Shown here piece by piece: positions 1-6,916 of a stretch of DNA of 64,000 nt. The translations under genes were made by a program, and so were the position numbers. Origin of the DNA: an uncultured Paraprevotella sp. (GTDB lineage Bacteria > Bacteroidota > Bacteroidia > Bacteroidales > Bacteroidaceae); contig CALUKY010000005.1 in assembly GCA_944321345.1 (NCBI GenBank), forward strand, positions 62,001 through 126,000. The letters run 5' to 3'. Within the stretch, counting starts at the first letter, position 1; every line of letters begins with the position of its first letter. The notes beneath the pieces are model-generated. The model was not told the DNA's origin. It did no database searches and saw only the letters and a program-made list of their open reading frames with translations.

Positions 1-1
1 T

Positions 2-157
2 TTGATTTATAATGATCAATGGCAGATATCGGTTGTCGGCAGCCAGAATGCCACCCACAATCCGAAACTGGAGAGGGGTATCATCCACTCCCTGCCGGAA
101 GTTTTTGAATTCGATTATAAAATCTTATCTGATGAATTTAACTCAGGAACAGCTTAA
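2..157 (+). CDS. C-terminal end of an upstream phage gene (partial)
   Basis: An open frame enters from the left edge and gives 51 codons ending in TAA at 155-157. The visible tail is mixed polar and aromatic (it contains WQISVVGSQN and SLPEVFEFDY) and has no motif I can name. It overlaps the next gene by 26 bases, which is typical of tightly packed phage operons. It precedes the terminase genes, so a virion protein is possible, and the missing capsid gene is one candidate, but that is inference only. Confidence 0.55.
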   Translation: MIYNDQWQISVVGSQNATHNPKLERGIIHSLPEVFEFDYKILSDEFNSGTA

Positions 158-413
158 AATCGTAAAAGAGATGGCTTATCGCCTGATCTCTCCGGAACTC
201 ATTGCCATTAATCTTGAAGTCGATGTGTATGACTTCAAGATGGCGCTAGAAGCCGACGGCCCCATCCGGACCGCCTTCTTCTCCGGCTATTTGCAGCAGC
301 TGATCGAAACGCGCGACGCACTGATCAAATCCGCTCACAATGGCAGTAATCCCGCCCAGCTGGAACTTCTGAAATTCATCCGCGATTTGAACAGACAGAT
401 GAAATATGGCTAA
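132..413 (+). CDS. Small phage protein upstream of terminase (93 aa)
   Basis: The gene encodes a 93-residue, mostly helical, charged protein starting MNLTQEQLKI. I chose the ATG at 132 because an upstream in-frame ATG at 12 would run through the end of the preceding gene and adds a segment without protein-like composition. The stretch around residues 18-35 (SPELIAINLEVDVYDFKMAL) reads like a helix-turn-helix, as in DNA-binding small terminase subunits. Its stop overlaps the next start by 8 bases, suggesting coupled translation. It could be an accessory DNA-recognition subunit for packaging; no firm family assignment is possible. Confidence 0.6.
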   Translation: MNLTQEQLKIVKEMAYRLISPELIAINLEVDVYDFKMALEADGPIRTAFFSGYLQQLIETRDALIKSAHNGSNPAQLELLKFIRDLNRQMKYG

Positions 414-990
414 AAAAGGAACACCTTCACTGAGCGAACAGCGTTATGAAGTGATTCAGGCCCACATTCTGGATCCGGAACACTCTCCGCTTCCGGAGAA
501 TCTTCGTGAGCAGTTCAACCGGGTGCTGCAGGTGGCTCGTCTTATCGATGATTATCCTGATGATAACCACATCATCAACCTGATGATGACCAAATATCGG
601 GTGAGCCAGACGCAGATCCGCAAAGACATCGCGCTCGCCAAAGAACTTTTTAAGACCAATCACACCTTTGACTGGGACTTCTGGCAAGCCTGGCAGATCA
701 AGGACCAGCTGGAGCTGATCCAAGAGTGCAAGTTGCGCGGCGACCTGAAGAACTGGAATGCGGCCAAAAAAGTGTTGGCGGTCATGATCGGCCAGAAGCC
801 GGAGGCTGTAGATGATCCTCGGCGCATGGAGAAGAACGTCTTCAATGTCCAGGTGAACTATAACGGCCAGACATTGAATATTGACCTCGATAAGATCCGG
901 AATCTACCGGCCAATGTAAAGCAGGATATCCTGCAGCAGTTGTATAGTTCGGTCGATGACATCACCGCCGAAGAGATTATGAACACATAA
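406..990 (+). CDS. Probable terminase small subunit
   Basis: This 194-residue protein has a helical N-terminal half. Around residues 60-80 (MTKYRVSQTQIRKDIALAKE) it resembles a helix-turn-helix of the kind that recognises packaging DNA. The C-terminal half (QVNYNGQTLNIDLDK onward) may form the oligomerisation or terminase-contact part. It lies two genes before the large terminase and overlaps the preceding gene by 8 bases. Size and position fit a small terminase; the assignment rests on context plus the helix-turn-helix-like stretch, not on a diagnostic motif. Confidence 0.6.
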   Translation: MAKKGTPSLSEQRYEVIQAHILDPEHSPLPENLREQFNRVLQVARLIDDYPDDNHIINLMMTKYRVSQTQIRKDIALAKELFKTNHTFDWDFWQAWQIKDQLELIQECKLRGDLKNWNAAKKVLAVMIGQKPEAVDDPRRMEKNVFNVQVNYNGQTLNIDLDKIRNLPANVKQDILQQLYSSVDDITAEEIMNT

Positions 991-1000
991 TTTTTTAAAT

Positions 1001-1216
1001 ATGGAACGATTAACGAATAAAGAGCTGGTTGCTTACTGGATGGACCAGCGCAAAGTAAATGATATTATTATCCGTCCGACGAAGATTGTGATTCAGGTTC
1101 GCAAGTCTATGACTCCCGCAGAAGCTGATAAGCTAGTCGAACAGTGTGGCCACACTAAAGATGCACAGGCAGGAGTCAGCAATGGCCAGCATTACATCAT
1201 TATTTCGAGATATTAA
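1001..1216 (+). CDS. Small phage protein between terminase genes (71 aa)
   Basis: This 71-residue protein starts MERLTNKELV and ends HYIIISRY. It sits 10 bases after the small terminase candidate and 6 bases before the large terminase, so it is part of the same operon. A basic central stretch (RPTKIVIQVRKS) is followed by an acidic helix. I recognise no family. Its conserved-looking placement between the terminase subunits suggests a packaging accessory, by inference only. Confidence 0.6.
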   Translation: MERLTNKELVAYWMDQRKVNDIIIRPTKIVIQVRKSMTPAEADKLVEQCGHTKDAQAGVSNGQHYIIISRY

Positions 1217-1222
1217 CGGCCT

Positions 1223-2950
1223 ATGGAATATAATGTATGGGAAGAGCCGATTTATGTCAATCCGGCTCAGCTGGCACTGATGCTCAATCCATGCAAAACC
1301 AAATATGCGTTGATGAGCCGTGCCAGCGGCAAATCATTCATCACGGGGTATGAGATCGACGAAAATGTCCGGCTCATGCCCCGTGGCATTACGACCATAG
1401 CTCAGGCTACCATCGGGCAAGCGTTGACCAAGACTCTTCCTTCAGCGTTCAAGATGATGGAGTTCCTGGGCTATAAGCGTTATGATCCGAAGACACAGAC
1501 GGGTGACTATGTGGTCTGCAGACGACCGCCAGAAGGCTGGTACCAGCCATACGAGCATATCATGTCTACCGACTACCTGATATCCTTTTCCAATGGGCAC
1601 GGCCTATATCTGCTGTCACAGGCTACAAATTCACGTGGTCCGAATGCCGATTACAACATCACGGACGAGGCGCTGACGATCGACAAGGAACAGTTCGATC
1701 AGGAGGTAGCACCGACCAATCGAGGCAATGAGCATATCTTTGGCCGGCAGTCTGCTCACCCTCTTCTGAAGCACCACGGTAACACCTTCCTCTCGTCAAT
1801 GGCATACACGCCGGAACAGCGTTGGCTGTTGGATCCGGCGGCCTACTATGAAGAAGAGCGGGATATCCGCCTGTTCGATGTCTGGAACCGGATCGTCGGA
1901 TTGCAGATGCAGCTCATCGAGGCGCATATCAACAAGGAACCGAAACTGTTCAAGGATATCTGGAATGAGATGCAGCGCCTTCGACGCACGATCACGCCGT
2001 TCGTGTCCAAGGATGGGGTGTTATTCCTGCTCGGATCTATCTTCGACAATATCGCCAATGTGGGCATGAATTACATTATCAACCAGTATAAAGTGATGGA
2101 TAAGTTCTCGTTCATGGTTGAGATCCTGAATTACATTGTCGATAAGATTGATCATTGTTATTACAATATTACCGACCGGCACAGGTATTACAACGCCACC
2201 AATGACAGCTTCATCCGGGACTTTGCCGAGGATACCGATTTTAATTGGAAGCAGCTGGCTGATACCGACAGTCGCATGGATGCGGATTGTGATCCGAACA
2301 AACCTCTGGAGATTACACCCGACTGGGGGTCTTCTGCCAGCTTCCTTGAGGTTGGTCAGCCCGGTCATTTTGATTGGGTGACCAAGCGGCTTTATCCGGA
2401 CCGCATCGTCGACAACAACATTAACGAGTTCTTTGTCAAGCGTGACGAAACGGACGACACCGAAATCAATACCCTGATGGATATGTTCTGCCACTACTAC
2501 CGTCATCATGGGCGTAAGGTGGTGGAGTTTTACCGTGACCGCTATGGTGATGCACGCCGGGCAAACTCAAAGAAGAGTTACAACCAGCTGGCCATTGAGC
2601 GTTTACAAAAGAATGGTTGGACGGTCATCCAGCATGTGCATCGAGGCATCGAACCGCCCCAGCATGACAAGTATCTGCTCTGGTCGTACATCCTTGCGGA
2701 GACAGACACCCGCTTCCCGATTAAGCGCTTCAATGGTAACAAGTGCAAATACACACTGCTCTCCATGAATAACACTCGAGTTAGGCAGTCTACCGATGGG
2801 CGCTTCGAGAAGGACAAGCGGAGCGAGCGTAACGCATCCATCCCGGCTGAAGAAGCGACGCACTTCGGCGACTGTGTAGACAAGCGCATCTGGACAAAGT
2901 ATGGCGATCTGCTCACTAAGCGCAGTACATTCGTGTCAGCGAGATATTAG
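1223..2950 (+). CDS. Terminase large subunit
   Basis: The large terminase drives phage DNA into the prohead with an N-terminal ATPase and cuts concatemers with a C-terminal RNase H-like nuclease. Here a Walker A-like P-loop (SRASGKSF) lies at residues 32-39 and a Walker B-like ITDEA at 146-150. A candidate first nuclease acidic motif (EITPDWGSSASF) appears near residue 365, and further acidic residues (EEATHFGDCVDK) appear near 540. Length (575 aa) matches the family. It closes the packaging operon; the next 690 bases hold no confident gene. The P-loop has alanine-serine where many terminases have glycine-rich residues, as is common in this enzyme class. Confidence 0.88.
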   Translation: MEYNVWEEPIYVNPAQLALMLNPCKTKYALMSRASGKSFITGYEIDENVRLMPRGITTIAQATIGQALTKTLPSAFKMMEFLGYKRYDPKTQTGDYVVCRRPPEGWYQPYEHIMSTDYLISFSNGHGLYLLSQATNSRGPNADYNITDEALTIDKEQFDQEVAPTNRGNEHIFGRQSAHPLLKHHGNTFLSSMAYTPEQRWLLDPAAYYEEERDIRLFDVWNRIVGLQMQLIEAHINKEPKLFKDIWNEMQRLRRTITPFVSKDGVLFLLGSIFDNIANVGMNYIINQYKVMDKFSFMVEILNYIVDKIDHCYYNITDRHRYYNATNDSFIRDFAEDTDFNWKQLADTDSRMDADCDPNKPLEITPDWGSSASFLEVGQPGHFDWVTKRLYPDRIVDNNINEFFVKRDETDDTEINTLMDMFCHYYRHHGRKVVEFYRDRYGDARRANSKKSYNQLAIERLQKNGWTVIQHVHRGIEPPQHDKYLLWSYILAETDTRFPIKRFNGNKCKYTLLSMNNTRVRQSTDGRFEKDKRSERNASIPAEEATHFGDCVDKRIWTKYGDLLTKRSTFVSARY

Positions 2951-2955
2951 GTGCG

Positions 2956-2985
2956 ATAAGACAGCCAGTGCGAACATAAGACAGC
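2956..2985 (+). repeat. Tandem 10-bp direct repeat after terminase
   Basis: ATAAGACAGC occurs at 2956-2965 and again at 2976-2985, a 20-bp period, immediately after the terminase stop. The surrounding GTGCG and CGCAC pieces add partial inverted symmetry. A packaging or regulatory protein site is possible; nothing in the sequence decides it. Confidence 0.45.
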
Positions 2986-3184
2986 TGCGCACCGCATAGG
3001 ACCGCCGTGTCCGTTCTGGGTGGGGGGGATACCCCTTTCATATTTCCTTTTTGGGTGCGGTCGGCGGTGCGGCGGAGTTTAGGGCGCGTTTGAGTTCATT
3101 CGAAGCAACAGACTCAGCCCGATGGGCTTCTGTCTGTAATAAATTAGGAATAAATACCTTATCTTTTTTTTAACTTTTCTTTTT

Positions 3185-3346
3185 TTACCCTGCGAAAAGA
3201 GAGCGAAACCCTTCGGCTGCTCTCTTTTCGCATTTTTTGTATCTCCGATGGAGTTCTAACGCCGTTACGCACGGAGCGGCGGAAACGCATCCGCAAGCGT
3301 TGCTCTGTTTTTCTCTTCGGTCGTCAGGCTTTCTTATCTCCATCAT
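3185..3346 (-). CDS. Possible 53-aa minus-strand protein
   Basis: A minus-strand frame starting at the ATG at 3346 gives 53 residues, cysteine-containing and basic (ACGCVSAAPCVTALEL, then RRYKKCEKRAAEGF). A longer frame reaches 3418 but would begin upstream of the leftward promoter at 3370-3400, so the internal ATG about 17 nt after the predicted start site fits better. Its last codons coincide with the stem of the rightward terminator, so the apparent coding could be a by-product of a conserved RNA. I recognise no function. Confidence 0.25.
   Translation of the reverse strand: MMEIRKPDDRREKQSNACGCVSAAPCVTALELHRRYKKCEKRAAEGFRSLFAG
3192..3238 (+). terminator. Rho-independent terminator after terminase operon
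   Basis: Arms GCGAAAAGAGAGC (3192-3204) and GCTCTCTTTTCGC (3219-3231) pair perfectly over 13 bp with a 14-nt loop and are followed by a T6 run. The T-run lies only on the right, so it stops rightward transcription from the terminase operon. Confidence 0.85.
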
Positions 3347-3369
3347 AGCCGGATCGCCTTTTTGAACTG

Positions 3370-3400
3370 CAAAGGTATTGAGGCGGTCTGTCACAGCAAG
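3370..3400 (-). promoter_or_regulatory. Leftward Bacteroides-type promoter
   Basis: On the minus strand, CTTG (3397-3400) is followed by 19 nt and then TACCTTTG (3370-3377), a good match to TTTG-N19-TAnnTTTG. Transcription would start near 3363 and run left across the 53-codon frame. No leftward terminator was found before the terminase gene. Confidence 0.5.
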
Positions 3401-3640
3401 GACGTTCCTGGTTGGCATAAAAAATCTCCACCCTCTCTCTGTTCAGGTAGTATTCAGGCACCTGTGTTTTAGCCAATCCTTGCTTTTTGTGCATCCAGCC
3501 TCCCTTTGTCAGCAGTATCAAAAGGCGAAACAAACCGGCCACGATGGTGACGGAATAAAAAAAAAACTCCCTCAGAGCAGAGCAACATTTTAAAAGGCTC
3601 ACACCCAGCTCTCAGGTTCAAGAATATAAATTTTACAGCC

Positions 3641-4216
3641 ATGACAAAGAACGATTTTAACAAACTACCTGAATGTGTGAAAAAACAATTTTCTAAGCCT
3701 CTTACAGCGCTTTATAACTATCTGCCTACAAGACAAACAGCCAATGAAATGCAGTGGAAAGTGCGCCGTTTCGTTTGGAAATTCAAGGACGGTGACCATG
3801 CCGCCGCCATGTTTGCTGCTGAAACAGTAGCAAAGAACATCATCCGACTGTATGGTGATACCGCTAAAGACCTGACTTTTGTTTGTGTACCAGCGTCAAC
3901 CAGCGAAGCTAATCGCAAACGCTACAAGGATTTTTCCGCAAAAGTTTGTGAGATAACAGGCATGAAAAACGGCTTTTCTGCTGTTACCGTCAGCGGTGAA
4001 AAACTGGCAATCCACGAACAGCACAAAGGAGAAAAGAAATTCTTTTCTACACGAACTGTTGAACTCAAAAAGAAAATGTTACAGGCTAGCAAGGTGCTTT
4101 TATTCGATGATATAATCACCAAGGGTATGAGTTATGCTCAGTTTGCCGCCTCTTTGGAATCTGTTGGCGCTGCTGTAGTTGGAGGCATTTTTTTAGCGAA
4201 GACCGTTATTTCCTAA
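3641..4216 (+). CDS. Phosphoribosyltransferase-fold protein (ComF-like)
   Basis: The C-terminal half carries a type I phosphoribosyltransferase PRPP-binding motif, VLLFDDIITKG at residues 152-162, preceded by a beta strand (FVCVPAST, 80-87) as in ComF-type proteins. The substrate is not indicated, and members of this fold include enzymes and regulators. At 191 residues it lacks the N-terminal zinc-binding cysteines of classic ComF. It heads a two-gene unit with the RadC-like gene 19 bases downstream. Both are AT-richer than the structural phage genes, suggesting later acquisition. A role in nucleotide salvage, defence or anti-defence is open. Confidence 0.75.
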   Translation: MTKNDFNKLPECVKKQFSKPLTALYNYLPTRQTANEMQWKVRRFVWKFKDGDHAAAMFAAETVAKNIIRLYGDTAKDLTFVCVPASTSEANRKRYKDFSAKVCEITGMKNGFSAVTVSGEKLAIHEQHKGEKKFFSTRTVELKKKMLQASKVLLFDDIITKGMSYAQFAASLESVGAAVVGGIFLAKTVIS

Positions 4217-4235
4217 CCCTATAAATATTACTGTT

Positions 4236-4817
4236 ATGACACTTTTTGAAATCGGAACTTTTGAAACCTATAGAGTTAAAGAAACAGCAGAACTTTTTGC
4301 AGAGTTTGGGCAAAAAGGTGCTCAGTTAGAAAACTATTCCTGTTTTACGGACTTCGCAGATTCTTTGCCACCAGCCAAACGGAAATTGGTTTACAGTGCG
4401 GTAGAACTTTATAAACGGATGAACGCAGAACGGGACGAGCGGAAGAAAATCACATCGAGCGAGGATATTTTTTCGGTGATGAAACCTTTGCTCATGGACC
4501 TGATAAATGAGGAAGTTTGGATAATTTATTTGAATCAATTCTGTAAAGTTATATCGAAAAAAAGAATTTCGGTCGGCGGAATGACAGAAACAGCCGTAGA
4601 CATTCGCCTGTTACTAAAACACGCAATTTTGCAAAATTCTACTGTTATAGCGATGGCGCACAATCACCCGAGCGGGAACAAGAACCCAAGCAACGAAGAC
4701 AGGCGACTAACCGAAAAACTCGCCCAGGCTTGCAAAATGATGAATATACATCTTTTAGACCATGTAATAATCGCAGGAAACAGCTATTATTCATTCAGGG
4801 ATGAAGGGTTATTCTAA
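4236..4817 (+). CDS. RadC/JAB-domain protein
   Basis: Residues 85-193 form a JAB/MPN domain of the RadC type with metal-binding HNHPSG at 142-147 and an aspartate at 155 (SNEDRR), plus an upstream glutamate around 92-93 that completes the JAMM set. RadC proteins were once linked to DNA repair, but their activity is unsettled; JAMM domains elsewhere are metallopeptidases. At 193 residues the N-terminal helix-hairpin-helix part is reduced or divergent. Such genes are frequent on Bacteroidota mobile elements. It shares an operon with the phosphoribosyltransferase and is followed by a strong GC-rich hairpin. Confidence 0.85.
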   Translation: MTLFEIGTFETYRVKETAELFAEFGQKGAQLENYSCFTDFADSLPPAKRKLVYSAVELYKRMNAERDERKKITSSEDIFSVMKPLLMDLINEEVWIIYLNQFCKVISKKRISVGGMTETAVDIRLLLKHAILQNSTVIAMAHNHPSGNKNPSNEDRRLTEKLAQACKMMNIHLLDHVIIAGNSYYSFRDEGLF

Positions 4818-4846
4818 GGAGAACGGCGACGGTGCCTCTGGGCGCC

Positions 4847-4892
4847 GCCGCCGATGGCTCCGCCTCACAATTTCACCGGAGCTATCGGCGGC
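4847..4892 (+). other. GC-rich 16-bp hairpin after radC-like gene
   Basis: Arms 4847-4862 and 4877-4892 pair over 16 bp with a single G-U pair and a 14-nt loop. There is no T-run directly after it. A second small palindrome, CGCAAAA/TTTTGCG at 4921-4935 followed by T4, may be the actual terminator. The GC-rich island contrasts with the AT-rich genes on both sides. Confidence 0.5.
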
Positions 4893-4943
4893 GGGTAGAA
4901 AGCGGAATTTTTGTATTTGACGCAAAAGTTTTGCGATTTTTAG

Positions 4944-4999
4944 TAGTAAAATTACTATTATTTTCTTGTTTTCCTTTGCTATTAATAGTAAAATTACTA
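4944..4999. promoter_or_regulatory. Paired operators upstream of hicA
   Basis: TAGTAAAATTACTA occurs at 4944-4957 and 4986-4999. Each copy has 6-bp inverted arms (TAGTAA and TTACTA) around AA. The copies are exactly 42 bp apart, four helical turns, so they face the same side of the DNA. The second copy lies between the two promoter boxes. This fits autorepression by the HTH-bearing HicB. Confidence 0.7.
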
Positions 5000-5005
5000 T
5001 CTTTG
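4975..5005 (+). promoter_or_regulatory. hicAB promoter
   Basis: TTTG (4975-4978), 19 nt and TATCTTTG (4998-5005) match the Bacteroidota consensus exactly. The hicA start lies 24 nt further on. The inner operator fills the spacer, so a bound repressor would block polymerase. Confidence 0.8.
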
Positions 5006-5029
5006 TAGTGTAATCAAAAAGAATGGTAT

Positions 5030-5227
5030 ATGAAAGTAATCAAGGTTTCGGCCATTCTTGATGCCCTTCAGGCGGATGGATGGCAATTGGTTCACCAAGT
5101 AGGAAGCCACCGACAATTCAAGCACCCTACCAAAAAAGGTAAAGTTACTGTTAACGGTAAAAAAAGCGGTGATGTTTGGGGAGACCTACTAAAGAGCATT
5201 GAGAAGCAATCAGGGTTAAAGTTCTAA
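5030..5227 (+). CDS. hicA: HicA toxin, mRNA interferase
   Basis: HicA is a small double-stranded-RNA-binding-fold ribonuclease that cuts mRNA on ribosomes and is held inactive by HicB. The 65-residue protein has the family pattern: a helix, then GWQLVHQVGSHRQFKHP with catalytic His27 in GSHR, and a basic C-terminal part. It is the first gene of a toxin-antitoxin pair with 101 bases to the chosen hicB start, driven by a consensus promoter with two operators. On a phage such pairs can stabilise the element or give defence against other phages; which applies here is unknown. Confidence 0.9.
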   Translation: MKVIKVSAILDALQADGWQLVHQVGSHRQFKHPTKKGKVTVNGKKSGDVWGDLLKSIEKQSGLKF

Positions 5228-5328
5228 CCCTGAGCTTCTCGCTCAATTCTCTTCGAGATTACAAGAGCGGTTCTTCAGGAACCGCTTCTAAAAAGCATTT
5301 GATATTTTATAATTATAGTTTTGTGGTT

Positions 5329-5736
5329 ATGGATAAGTTATTAATGAATACAGCACGTACCGAAAACGGTTATAGCTGTTCTTGCGATTTATTGCCGGGC
5401 TGGATTGTTGCTTCTGAAGGCGATTTTGAAACCTTTAAAAAAGAAGTTCAAGAGAGCATTGATTTTTATGTCGCATGTGCAAAAGAAGATGGTGATCCTT
5501 ATCCGGCGGTTCTCGATGAAGAATATGAATTGGTCTACAAATTTGACGTTCAAAGCCTGTTACAGTTCTTCCAAGGTATATTTTCTTTTTCTGCCTTACA
5601 GACGATTACAGGCATTAATCAAAAACAACTGGCTCATTATGCTGCAGGCCGATCAAAACCAAGACCGCAACAGGCGCAAAAGATTGCAGATGGTTTGCAT
5701 CGGTTAGCCCAAGAGATGATGGCGGTTACTGTTTAA
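5329..5736 (+). CDS. hicB: HicB antitoxin with HTH domain
   Basis: HicB neutralises HicA through an N-terminal degenerate RNase H-like fold and usually binds its own promoter through a C-terminal DNA-binding domain. Here the N-terminal part (ENGYSCSCDLLPGWIVAS) is followed by a Cro/XRE-like helix-turn-helix near residues 82-130 (ITGINQKQLAHYAAGRSK). I chose ATG 5329 (MDKLLMNTAR, 135 aa) over ATG 5299, whose extra ten residues are not family-like. The HTH explains the paired palindromes upstream of hicA. A 10-bp hairpin terminator follows 7 bases after the stop. Confidence 0.88.
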   Translation: MDKLLMNTARTENGYSCSCDLLPGWIVASEGDFETFKKEVQESIDFYVACAKEDGDPYPAVLDEEYELVYKFDVQSLLQFFQGIFSFSALQTITGINQKQLAHYAAGRSKPRPQQAQKIADGLHRLAQEMMAVTV

Positions 5737-5742
5737 TAATTG

Positions 5743-5772
5743 AAAGTGTGTCTTTTGTGACACACTTTTTTG
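5743..5772 (+). terminator. Terminator of hicAB
   Basis: AAAGTGTGTC (5743-5752) pairs with GACACACTTT (5759-5768) over 10 bp with a 6-nt loop and leads into a T-run. It ends the toxin-antitoxin transcript. Confidence 0.85.
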
Positions 5773-5880
5773 TTCTTATACAAAAAAGCCTTGCTGTTTC
5801 TTTATTTTTCTAAAAAGAATAGTTATATTCGTGACGTACATTTATGTACGCTTTCTTTTCGTAACTTTAAAATTTATATT

Positions 5881-6621
5881 ATGACAGAAGAAGAAAAAAA
5901 AGAATTTGAAGAATTCTTAGAATGGAAAAAAAGTAAAGCTGCTGCCAAACCAGAAGAAGGCTTAGATCAGATCAAAGTATCTCCACCACCCCCTCCTACT
6001 CCAAAATCCTCGAGTAATTCGGGTAATTCCGAACCTCCTTCTACTCCAAAAAATTCCCCTAATGGGTGTTTGATTGTTTTCCTCATATTGATCGTTGTTT
6101 GCGTCATCTGGGGCATTTCCAAATGTTCGTCCTCTCCTGATACCAAACAGATGGAAAATATTGAAGACTGGTCTTCGGATACATTGCTGACAGACTTCAG
6201 CAGTGATACTTTAGAAATCTCATCTCAACCGGCAAAAGTAGACACCGCGGCACGAATTGAGACACTGAAGCATACAGTCAAAATCAAATCAGCCTATTTG
6301 TCTTCTCCGAATTCAGCCGGTGGAGTTGATGCTATTGTCTATTATACGAATAAGTCAAAAAAGACTATCAAGTATCTGACTTGGGAAGGTTGTGCGATTA
6401 ATGCCGTCGGAGATATGGTTGCTTGTGATATTCGTAATACCTATTATTTCCGTGGCAAAGATACGGGCCCAGTAAAACCTGGTAAAACTAGTGGGGGAAA
6501 CTGGGACTGTGCCTGGTATAATTGGACAGCGAAAAAATTAAAACTCAATCAGATAGATATTGAATACATGGATGGTACCACCGAAACCATTACAGAGTCT
6601 GAAATAAAATATGTTCGATAA
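5881..6621 (+). CDS. Membrane-anchored protein with exported C-terminal domain
   Basis: This 246-residue protein has an acidic, lysine-rich N-terminus (residues 1-30), a proline/serine linker (34-60), one transmembrane helix (about 62-80, CLIVFLILIVVCVIWGIS) and a soluble domain of about 165 residues. The last 110 residues (VDAIVYYTNKSKKTIKYLTWEG onward) read as a beta-sandwich like those in bacterial surface or periplasmic stress proteins. I chose ATG 5881 because the 37-residue upstream extension is hydrophobic and overlaps the leader. It stands alone between two terminators in the AT-rich cargo block. A superinfection-exclusion or host-modifying role is possible but unproven. Confidence 0.65.
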   Translation: MTEEEKKEFEEFLEWKKSKAAAKPEEGLDQIKVSPPPPPTPKSSSNSGNSEPPSTPKNSPNGCLIVFLILIVVCVIWGISKCSSSPDTKQMENIEDWSSDTLLTDFSSDTLEISSQPAKVDTAARIETLKHTVKIKSAYLSSPNSAGGVDAIVYYTNKSKKTIKYLTWEGCAINAVGDMVACDIRNTYYFRGKDTGPVKPGKTSGGNWDCAWYNWTAKKLKLNQIDIEYMDGTTETITESEIKYVR

Positions 6622-6629
6622 TTTTTTAC

Positions 6630-6654
6630 AGCGGAGAAAATTTCTCCGCTTTTT
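6630..6654 (+). terminator. Terminator after the membrane-anchored gene
   Basis: AGCGGAGAAA (6630-6639) and TTTCTCCGCT (6641-6650) are near-perfect 10-bp arms followed by T4. It isolates the upstream gene from the structured leader that begins about 35 bases later. Confidence 0.8.
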
Positions 6655-6655
6655 C

Positions 6656-6686
6656 TTTGCCATTCCAAAAACATTCCCCATATTTG
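6656..6686 (+). promoter_or_regulatory. Promoter of the structured leader
   Basis: TTTG (6656-6659), 19 nt and CATATTTG (6679-6686) match the consensus with one change. The predicted start near 6690-6693 falls at the 5' arm (GCTCTACA) of the leader's outer stem, which supports the assignment. Confidence 0.65.
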
Positions 6687-6916
6687 TAGTGCTCTACATT
6701 TTTAACCTAGGCGGGGTGATGTCCGCCAATATTTATTTGCGGGCTTTTTTTATGCCCGTAACATAAACTATAATACCCTCTATGGGGGTAGACTTTCTTT
6801 CTGGTTCCGTCCCGTGCAGGTGCTTAATGGCCCTGCTGCCTAGGTCAAGGTGTAGAGCAACGGGGAGCGGAACCTCTTTTTGTTTCCGCAAGTGAAACTT
6901 TTTAATGCTCTACATT
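6687..6916 (+). ncRNA. Long structured leader with competing pairings
   Basis: GCTCTACA (6691-6698) can pair with TGTAGAGC (6851-6858) and CCTAGGC (6706-6712) with GCCTAGG (6838-6844), closing a domain of about 168 nt with small hairpins inside (GCAGG/CCTGC near 6817-6836, GGGC/GCCC near 6741-6757). An alternative stem GTCCGC (6721-6726) with GCGGGC (6739-6744), followed directly by T7, looks like an intrinsic terminator and competes with GGCGG/CCGCC (6710-6727). The 10-mer GCTCTACATT recurs at 6907-6916 against the start codon at 6917, so TGTAGAGC could pair there instead and cover translation initiation. This suggests a regulatory leader; no known class was recognised. Confidence 0.5.

Larger units (their letters stand above)
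2951..3640. other. 690-bp structured non-coding stretch after terminase
   Basis: There is no confident plus-strand gene here. It holds the direct repeat at 2956-2985, a G-run/C-run hairpin near 3023-3036, a hairpin at 3108-3137 (ACAGAC and AGCCC arms with matching right arms), a rightward terminator at 3192-3238, a leftward promoter at 3370-3400 and a possible small minus-strand reading frame. The minus-strand translation of 3185-3602 looks familiar from Bacteroides mobile elements, but I cannot verify that memory. The base composition changes here from the GC-richer terminase region to the AT-rich accessory block. Confidence 0.5.

Noticed and set aside
12-131. N-terminal extension of the first complete gene
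   Set aside because: It would run through the coding end of the preceding gene in another frame and has no protein-like composition.
6687-6916. Retron or group I/II intron RNA
   Set aside because: There is no reverse transcriptase or intron-encoded protein nearby and no catalytic core motif; the fold and start-codon pairing fit a regulatory leader better.
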